21,258 nucleotides of DNA from the NCBI GenBank assembly GCA_002633005.1, contig NMRA01000106.1:18822-40079 (forward strand), read 5' to 3'. This document shows positions 9,018 to 15,763 of the stretch, piece after piece. The notes beneath the pieces were generated by a model that had not been told where the DNA came from, did no database searches, and worked only from the letters and a program-made list of their open reading frames with translations. The position numbers and the translations under genes were made by a program. Source of the stretch: Phoronis australis. Taxonomy: Eukaryota > Phoronida > Phoronidae. The number at the start of each line of letters is the position of its first letter. Within the stretch, counting starts at the first letter, position 1.

Positions 9018-11597
9018 GACGGTGCAACTGATGAAGAAGGGAAGTTGCAAGTTAGCCTATCAAACGCGCGTGCTTACAAATGTGACCTTGGTCAACTAAA
9101 AGTCGGTACGTTTGACACTTCCACCATTTTTGAGGCTCTCAAGAAACGGTTGAAACCAACCGAACACCTTAGTATTGTACACGAAGACTACTGTCAGCCA
9201 TATCAAATGATACGTATTCGGTATGAGAAGTGTTCGACTCCTGTTACCAAATTCTTGTCAACACTTTATGAGATTGAATTGATGACTGAAGGAAAGAAGC
9301 CTAAAAGATTTCAGATAAAGAGACAGGTCTACAGACGCACAGGATTCATCACTTTGTTTTACCGATCGAATGATGTCTACTTTTTGTGCGAAGGGTTGTT
9401 GTGTAGATCAATGTTTCCTTTGGCTGACAGAACATTTCGAACAGACTGTGGGAAATTTTTCCTTAGGGATGACAACATTAGTCTCCTGGAAGTAGAGAAT
9501 TTGTCAGGACCTGATTTGAGAACTTCAAGGTTTATTAAACCAGATGTCAATATGGCGTTCAGTTCGACGTCATATTTTGAGTCGGTAATTCTTAGAGTGC
9601 ATGGTATTTTAAACTCCGAAAGTACTTTGGGGAAATTAATTTATGAGGAGGAGAAAGAGATTCAACTAAGAATCGAAGTTGATCACATCGAGATTCGTAA
9701 GCGTTTGCGTTACGAAACTTGGGCACACATTTTTGAGTTGTTTTCAAAACAAGCGGCTGCAATTATAAAACCACCTGATTCAGAAATTGCTGCATTGCTC
9801 TCAAACGTTCAGCGCGTTGACAGTTCAGACGAAACATCCGCATTACAAAAGCAACTGAGCAAAGAGGTTATTGACCTGCTTTCAAAAAATAAACCTCTCG
9901 ATCGGTTCTACTTGAGTAGCAAACATTTCGGAATGTTTTACTCGTCAACGTCAGTTTCGCTGTATGGGCCCAAAATCACTACTAGTGAAACAAAACTAAA
10001 GAGCCTGAGGCGTTGGAACGTCATGCCATCTTTGTGTGAGGTAGTTAATGCCATTCACGAAAACTTCACCGACAAAACAATGCTCAAAGACCTACTCGAG
10101 AACAACAAAATTGAGCTTCGATTTCAGAGTCACGAGTTTAAACGGGTCAAGCGAAAAACCATTTTGTCTTTGATTCATGGCAGCGTGAACAGAGACAAAA
10201 GAGTATACCACAAGATTTCTCAAAACTGGTATTTTTTTGCTACATCTCTCTTTCAAACAATTGGATTAAATTTTAACCGTTTGATAAAGAACTTGGGCGA
10301 GAACATGAAAAATTTGAATGTGGGAAATTTGGGTGAGAAAAAGGAAGACCCATCCATGGCAGTGCTTTGTTATCCTTGGAGACAATTGCCGAATAAGGAA
10401 GCAAAATTTACCCTCAACGAAATATCAGCGCATTTGAAACTTTCAGAGGAAGACGCCCAACGGTTAATGAAACACTTGATTGAGCCTATATATGTTCTTC
10501 AAGACGACCAAATAACCGATTCCAGCTGTGTGTTTCCAAAGAGTTCTGGCATGGCGCTGTCTCGCAAAAAGAAAGCCAGACACCGTCGAAAACGAGGCTT
10601 TACACCGCGCGAGTCCCTACCGCAAGACCTTGTGCAGTTTAAAAAGGGTAAGAGGTACACCATTTGCACATCAAAACGTAATGAGTTTAAAGTTCACAAT
10701 CCCATTCTCACCAAGAGACTCTTTGTGGACATTAAGCGCGACGTTTCCCAAAGTAGGCCTGATATTCAGGAGTGGGAGATTACAAATTTCCTTAAAAGTA
10801 CGATGCAGCTCAATGAGGGAGAATATAACGGACTCTATCTCTTTGGCAATAGAAATCATGTTATTGTTGGCGATGGCTGCGCAGTGAACGGTATCGAACT
10901 GTTCGATATTTTGTATCACGAGGAGAAGAGCAACACCACATATCTCTTCCATATCAAAAAGCAGTTGAACAAAGATTCCAGGGTGATCTGTGCTCAAATC
11001 CGAGACGCTGCAAATCTTCTCTGGCACGATTACGTGCGCGGTAGTAACACTCATGCTGAGGCTTTCTTTGACCACGCGATATCCAATAATCCGAAAAAGC
11101 CGATGGAATGGTTTAGAAAGAGCAACCTAACAAAACTTGGAAAAGAAAAATTCTTGAGTTATTTCGATTATGAAACCCGATTGATTTTTGTGCTAGGTTA
11201 TTCAGTCGCGGGACACAAAGGCTCCAATAGTTTCTCATCGGATTTCAGTCCACTGCTGCAATGTCATTTTCAAACGAGAGAGTTAGAAGCATTGCAAAAT
11301 GCTGGGTTTGTGACGGAAGATGGCTACCTTACTGATAAGATGATCCCTTTAACAAGCCAACAGAAGTTTGTTGAAAAATGTAAATGCGAAGACGCGAAAT
11401 TATGGAGTGAAATTAAAACGTGTAAACGTCTAAAACACGTGTATGGTATATTGAACAAGAAGGGAAACTTGTCGCATCTTAATGAATCGATGATCGCAAA
11501 ATTGGAGTTACTTTCTTTAGACGACAATTTCAGTCGTTTTCAGCTTGGGGGCTCACGGAAGTTTGAAATGGCTCTTTTTCAAATAAACACACATTAG
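9018..11597 (+). CDS. Large exon, TIGR04141/DUF6119-like protein
   Basis: The acceptor TTTTTCAG ends at 9017; the frame is open from 9018 to TAG 11595-11597 (859 codons). I see no convincing start ATG near the front, so it is read as continuing from 3938. Numbering from codon 9045: aligned patches resemble the bacterial TIGR04141/DUF6119 'sporadically distributed' family, namely an LxxxxNISLLEVENL-like block near 145-155, two tyrosine/tryptophan (..YH.ISQNWYFF) blocks, a winged-helix-like segment at about 455-490, EGEYNGLYLF, then IELFDIL (617-623) with FHIKK (635-639) and a following helix ICAQIRDAANLLW (648-660), and IFVLGY...SPLLQCHF (714-742). The E..D...H-x-K arrangement also recalls PD-(D/E)xK nucleases. 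A basic stretch at 507-518 (RKKKARHRRKRG) suggests nuclear localisation. No signal peptide or membrane segment. A real gene is nearly certain; the family call is from memory of motif layout, and biochemical function is unknown. Confidence 0.8.
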   Translation, partial: DGATDEEGKLQVSLSNARAYKCDLGQLKVGTFDTSTIFEALKKRLKPTEHLSIVHEDYCQPYQMIRIRYEKCSTPVTKFLSTLYEIELMTEGKKPKRFQIKRQVYRRTGFITLFYRSNDVYFLCEGLLCRSMFPLADRTFRTDCGKFFLRDDNISLLEVENLSGPDLRTSRFIKPDVNMAFSSTSYFESVILRVHGILNSESTLGKLIYEEEKEIQLRIEVDHIEIRKRLRYETWAHIFELFSKQAAAIIKPPDSEIAALLSNVQRVDSSDETSALQKQLSKEVIDLLSKNKPLDRFYLSSKHFGMFYSSTSVSLYGPKITTSETKLKSLRRWNVMPSLCEVVNAIHENFTDKTMLKDLLENNKIELRFQSHEFKRVKRKTILSLIHGSVNRDKRVYHKISQNWYFFATSLFQTIGLNFNRLIKNLGENMKNLNVGNLGEKKEDPSMAVLCYPWRQLPNKEAKFTLNEISAHLKLSEEDAQRLMKHLIEPIYVLQDDQITDSSCVFPKSSGMALSRKKKARHRRKRGFTPRESLPQDLVQFKKGKRYTICTSKRNEFKVHNPILTKRLFVDIKRDVSQSRPDIQEWEITNFLKSTMQLNEGEYNGLYLFGNRNHVIVGDGCAVNGIELFDILYHEEKSNTTYLFHIKKQLNKDSRVICAQIRDAANLLWHDYVRGSNTHAEAFFDHAISNNPKKPMEWFRKSNLTKLGKEKFLSYFDYETRLIFVLGYSVAGHKGSNSFSSDFSPLLQCHFQTRELEALQNAGFVTEDGYLTDKMIPLTSQQKFVEKCKCEDAKLWSEIKTCKRLKHVYGILNKKGNLSHLNESMIAKLELLSLDDNFSRFQLGGSRKFEMALFQINTH

Positions 11598-12500
11598 ATG
11601 ATACCCCTATGTGAACTGCACGAACATTGTGTACAATCTGCGTGAGCGCGAGTGTTTTCAAGGAACACACGCAGCATTCGTACATAATACATACATAGAG
11701 TTTGTTTTATGGGCAAGTTAGTTACAACTTCAGTGAAACGGGATTTAACGCAAGTTAGTTCAAAGGATACTAAGTAATGCTCGTTTAACAAGTTCAGCTG
11801 ATTTTAATGTGAATTTTTTAGTTTAACTTCTACTTTGGTGATGCACCACTAGCTAAATTGGTCGCTGTAGTTAGTAACAAATAACTCGTGCATTATGGGT
11901 ACTCGCTCAACTGCCGCCATGTATATTCAGATTTCCACGGAAACACCGCGCACTTTTTAAAGGATAATAGTAAAGAAAGGCAAACAAACAGGGCTGGGAG
12001 TTACTAGATATCTATTTTTAATTGATTTTAGAACTATATATCTTGGCATCAAGTTTACTGCAGAATCAATTTTACAGCATAAGATGTTTAAGCGAGTTCA
12101 CATTAAGTGGTAATCGAAAAAGTATCTAAAGTAAAGGTCCTGTATATGAACCGACATTTAAAGTCGATTTATCTGATCAATGGTGTGGTGCTCAAATAGT
12201 GTACAATGATTTGAAATAGATTATAAATAGGTTTCAACTTCCTGTTTACAACATTTCACAGGGCGATGAAAAGGAAGGCGCGAAGAACACCTCTTGTATT
12301 TGCATTTAGCATATCAGAAATAAACCATTTATTATCCTAAATTTTAAGTGTTCATAGAAATAAATTGATTGTGTGCATGAATAAAGTGTGAGAAAAATAT
12401 AACTATCAGTACACTCTTGTTGTGAGAACAGAATATTATGGATGTTTTCTGAACCTTTGTAGATGAGTAGTTCAAGTTTTGAAATAAAGTTTGTCGACAC
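11598..12500 (+). other. Probable 3' UTR of the DUF6119-like gene
   Basis: AT-rich, no further exon needed. AATAAA hexamers at 12319-12324, 12380-12385 and 12483-12488 offer alternative polyadenylation sites 0.7-0.9 kb after the stop. Confidence 0.4.
12319..12488 (+). terminator. Cluster of AATAAA polyadenylation signals
   Basis: Three AATAAA hexamers at 12319, 12380 and 12483, each in AT-rich context. They are the first in the region after the stop at 11597 and are the best candidates for the end of that transcript. Confidence 0.4.
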
Positions 12501-13366
12501 ACTCGGCGCTTTGTGTTGTTTCTAGGAGACGTTTTTTTTTTGCAATGATACTGCACAAGGCGAGGTGACAGAAACGGATTGCATTCACCAACGTCAGCGC
12601 CATGGCAGACGAGCTGTTTGCCCCAGGTGTCACTATTTGAGTTGGTAGCTTACTTCAAGGCATGAATGAAGTTTCTGTTAGTTCTCTCTATTGTTCTCGT
12701 GTTGACGTAATTGTAAGCTCAGTGCAGTGTACAGTTTACACGTGAGGAAGACAAAGTTGGTCGCTCCTCCAATAGTCTTTACCTTTCCGGGTGTAACAGA
12801 ATATATGTACTTGTTGGGGTTCAGGCTACAAGCCTGTCTAGCTTCTTGCGTGTTCTGCTTGCGTCTGTTACATGCTCGAATATTCGTCAGATAGGGCCAG
12901 CTCCTAAAGTTGCGTCCCAACGTACGATGACGTTTCTAAGAGCAGCAGTAAAACAACTACATTTTGCACATGGGATGACAATGTAATAACTGCATCACCT
13001 GATAACGATTCTCTCTGTAGCTCATTGTAACCGTATGTACTCCATTGAAGCTAATTATTAGGAATGTAGTTCACAGATCATACGAGCATTTCGCCGTGTG
13101 CAATTCAAATTAGGCAGTTCAGCTATAGTTCTCTGTTTAGGGTAGCCTGTGCCGCCTCCGGTCAGCATTCTTTCTTTCAGTTGGTGCATCTGCACTTAGA
13201 GTCGCTCATGCGCTTTGTTCATGCTTACTTTTCATCTGACGTTACGTTTCAAATGTCGAGCTCTGCCTACTCACACTCTTTTAACCATCAGTGCGTGGTT
13301 ATACGTTTGCTTGTGAGAGGCATTACAGTAAAAAGAGTACAACCAGCCTAGTCCGATACCGAAGCT
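12501..13366. other. Stretch with no supported gene
   Basis: The only candidate signal is an ATG in perfect Kozak context (CGCCATGG, ATG at 12602) followed by eight codons (MADELFAP) and a donor-like CCCAG/GTGTCA at 12627. It could be a first coding exon of a + gene but has no supporting partner exon. A minus-strand open frame at 12678-12920 has no recognisable feature. Confidence 0.35.
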
Positions 13367-13615
13367 ATGAGCGACGAACCAGATATTCAAGACGAACAAC
13401 CACACGATCAGCGTCAACGGGTCTTCACGAGTAGGGCTACTGAGCGATTTCAGTCGTTACTTGAATGTCATTGACGGCATATGTCTACGACTTGGGCGTC
13501 CATACAGTAGAACGTTAGCAAGATTGAGACATACAAATCTGACCTGACTAAGCTTCAAGAAATACAAAACACCTTAAAGGCCAAGGCAACCTTTTTACAT
13601 GCCATTTTGAGCTAA
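13367..13615 (+). pseudogene. Reading frame with two stops, gag-like N-terminus
   Basis: From ATG 13367 a single frame stays protein-like for 82 codons to TAA 13615, broken only by TGA (codon 36, 13472) and TAG (codon 48, 13508). It starts acidic (MSDEPDIQDEQ), then has RQRVFTSRATERFQ and a long charged amphipathic helix through W, KIETYKSDLTKLQEIQ and an AILS end. This layout, a basic R.RVFT-type start followed by coiled helices, is like the N-terminal gag-like part of LTR retrotransposons in invertebrates, which is inference. No gag zinc knuckle, protease or reverse transcriptase follows, so only this fragment remains. The last 31 bases before 13604 match 4227-4255 in inverse. Confidence 0.4.
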
Positions 13616-13837
13616 GATAAGTTTGGTTGGTTATCCTAGACATATTTTCCACTTAATTACAGCTTTTCGTACTTTTATTAATTACTCGTCCGCTACTCCG
13701 GAAGTGACGTTTTAGGAGGCAAGCATTTCGCGCCAATTTCTTTTCATATGACTGTGAGAGCTGCCGAGTCAGTCATTGTTCTACCTTGGTTGTGTTAAGT
13801 TCCGTCGTCGTTTGCTTTCATTTACTAGTCAGTCAGC

Positions 13838-14268
13838 ATGCCACACTGTTGCTGCGTACCAGGATGTACTAACTATCGGCTCACGCGCGCTTTGGGAGTA
13901 CCTTTGCATCGCTTTCCGATGGATGACACACTTCGCCGTACTTGGCTCGTTCGTGTGAAGAACGCAGCGTTACCCGTCCACGCAACGTACATGTACAAAG
14001 CAGTGGAGAATTACCGTGTGTGTGTGGCAAGCACTTTCTGCCGTCCGATTACGAGAGGGATTTGTACGCTGAACTGATGGAGGTCCCTGCGAAACAACGT
14101 CTGAAGAAGGATGCCATTCCGTCTGTGTTGATTCCCGGCAGTGCCCCGTCGCCACCCCCGAGAAGTGCGTTTTTGAAGCGAGAAGCCTCGCGAGCTGTGG
14201 CCAGTAATACAACTACAGCTCTGTCTATTGGTGAAAGCTTAACTAAAGACTACACGATAGATCTATAA
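13838..14268 (+). pseudogene. THAP zinc-finger gene, frameshifted by a GT repeat
   Basis: ATG 13838 opens a textbook THAP domain: C5-x4-C10 (CCVPGC), GVPLHRFPMDD with the invariant FP, then TWLVRV with the conserved W. The closing C-x2-H (VCGKHF), SDYE and the DAIPSVL motif equivalent to AVPTIF lie in the next frame, which stays open to TAA 14266-14268. The switch falls in a (GT)5 run at 14016-14025; one GT unit fewer would put both halves in one frame. So the domain is complete but interrupted by a 2-base slippage, either a genuine mutation or a sequencing error. After the domain come about 55 residues, proline/serine rich, without a coiled coil. An AATAAA at 14805-14810 may end its transcript. 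Cellular transcription factor or P-element-type transposase origin is undecided. Confidence 0.8.
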
Positions 14269-14419
14269 GTAACTCGCGCTTGCATTTGAGCTGCATAGAT
14301 CTCCGTCTGTGGTGGCCGCGAAACTTCGTATTCGTCGATCGACGGGATGAATTGGTCGGTGGCGACTGGAAGCGGAGTAAAACTGGGAGGACCGCCCTGG
14401 AGTGAGGAGTTTATCATTC

Positions 14420-14510
14420 GAACTTACCGTAGGCCTTACCGCTAACTTGTTTTGGCCGATTTCCGACCCGTCATTAAACGGCGAAGATGAATATACAGAA
14501 TGTGTTGGAA
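14420..14510 (+). repeat. Block homologous in inverse to 15090-15175
   Basis: ATTTCCGACCCGTCAT at 14459-14474 is repeated exactly as its reverse complement at 15123-15138. Similarity extends patchily about 40 bases either side (GTAGG.CTTA... before, GCG...GAAT.GAATGT after). It lies within an open frame (14402-14590) reading ISDPSLNGEDEYTECVG, so the block may be an exon fragment of a transposase. Confidence 0.65.
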
Positions 14511-14804
14511 TGTATCTCAAGCCCTGTAAACTGTATGTGGCGTCGAATTCTTATTCTGATGTCTTATATAGCGCGGGAAATTCAAATTGAGTAATACTTC
14601 ACACCTCGGACAATATTCTGAGATTAAGCATAGTATCTTAAAGTTTTATATAAATTCTATCAATCATTCCTTAGATATGATATTGCTAAGTTGGCGAAAT
14701 TTGAATGTTTTTAGTGCTTTCAACCGTTGGCATATAATGTTACAAAGGGTCACATTGTTGCTGTTGTTTTTGGGTTGATTTACATGTCTGACACATACAT
14801 GGCA

Positions 14805-14810
14805 AATAAA
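14805..14810 (+). terminator. AATAAA polyadenylation signal candidate
   Basis: AATAAA about 0.54 kb after the THAP frame stop. Weak on its own. Confidence 0.35.
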
Positions 14811-15089
14811 GCCAAGATATTATTTGTCACGTTTTTGTCTTAAATGACCGTTATTATTTGAAGTTAAGTTCTGCCCAGATGCTCGAGGCGTCCCCAGATT
14901 TCTCGTACAATATCCAAACGCCAACTAAGTTAAACCAATCTCTTTATACTTCTATATACTTCTACGATTAAATGACGCGCTTTACAACAGTGATCCCTCC
15001 AATTTTACAACAACTCCGGAGAATCTTTTTGGGTGAATGATCGCTTCGGTGGACTTTCCCGGTAATGGCCACACCGTTGGGTTGACGCT

Positions 15090-15175
15090 ATCTGTTACAC
15101 TACATTCTATGAACGCTTTTTGATGACGGGTCGGAAATTTGCCAACAAATAACCTAATTTAACCATAAGACCTAC
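15090..15175 (-). repeat. Inverse partner of the 14420-14510 block
   Basis: ATGACGGGTCGGAAAT at 15123-15138 is the exact complement of 14459-14474. On the minus strand the block begins right at the splice-donor-like GTAAGT that follows the orphan exon 15363-15180, so in this copy it would be intronic. Confidence 0.6.
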
Positions 15176-15179
15176 TTAC

Positions 15180-15363
15180 GTTTCGCCAAGGGCCATAGAG
15201 GTAGAGCAACCTGCAACAGCCAATCGTCGTTCAGGAGATCTTCTGTTTCGGAATCATTGAAGCTAGACACAGCTTTTAGTTGCTGTACCACTTCACAACC
15301 GTTGGTGAGACGCTGACCATTTCGGATATTGTCCGTGAGGGCATGAGGTAATACAATTAGGCG
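15180..15363 (-). CDS. Orphan exon candidate, minus strand, ~61 codons
   Basis: On the minus strand an open frame (RLIVLPHALTDNIRNGQRLT at the start) continues through NGCEVVQQLKAV, SETEDLLNDDW and ALPLWPLAKR, then meets a consensus donor AAAC/GTAAGT at 15179. An AG acceptor sits at 15365-15364 just before the frame; a better-looking CACAG six bases earlier would bring in a TAG. Composition is convincingly protein-like. No partner exon was found on the minus strand, and neighbouring sequence is relic DNA, so it may be a leftover exon of a transposon gene. Family not recognised. Confidence 0.35.
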
Positions 15364-15407
15364 CTATCTCTGTGAAAGTAAATAAGACCCTTATCATGTA
15401 CAGACCA

Positions 15408-15642
15408 GGGGCCCGTTTCAACAAAACGGACTTAGCTAAGAAAAATGTTCAATTTTAGCAAATTTTAAAATAAAAGTTAAACTTGTCTCAAAACCAATTC
15501 AAGAAAGAGATCTTAAGTTTGATTTAGGTGTGACAAAAGTTTTGTCTTAATTTTGAAAAACTTGCCGAATGTGGAAGTTTCAAAGACAAATCTTAAACTT
15601 AAGTAAAAAAAGAACTTAAGTCAATTTCTTGCAACAGGCCCC
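15408..15642 (+). mobile_element. MITE with GGGGCC terminal inverted repeats
   Basis: The left end is GGGGCCCGTTTCAACAAAA...GACTTA. The right end read inward is GGGGCCTGTTGCAAGAAATTGACTTA, so about 18 of the first 26 positions agree. The 235-bp interior is AT-rich, non-coding and full of TTAAG/CTTAA motifs that can fold. No clear target-site duplication is visible. A diverged inverse copy is at about 8671-8872, showing it is a family. It ends about 120 bases upstream of the 804-aa frame and may lie in that gene's promoter. Confidence 0.7.
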
Positions 15643-15763
15643 AGAATCTTTTTATTGAACTAAAGGGTTACGTCACAAAATGTTAATCATGACGTCACAT
15701 TGAATGGCAATGCTTCTACGTGCATAGCAATTTTCGCTTCGAACGCAGAAACAAATTTTATCA

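Noticed and set aside
10671-11075. 134-codon minus-strand frame inside the large exon
   Set aside because: Shadow of the strongly coding plus strand.
12262-12309. Possible terminal exon GDEKEGAKNTSCICI after a TTTCACAG acceptor, ten bases before an AATAAA
   Set aside because: No donor near the end of the large exon to join it, and the large exon has its own stop.
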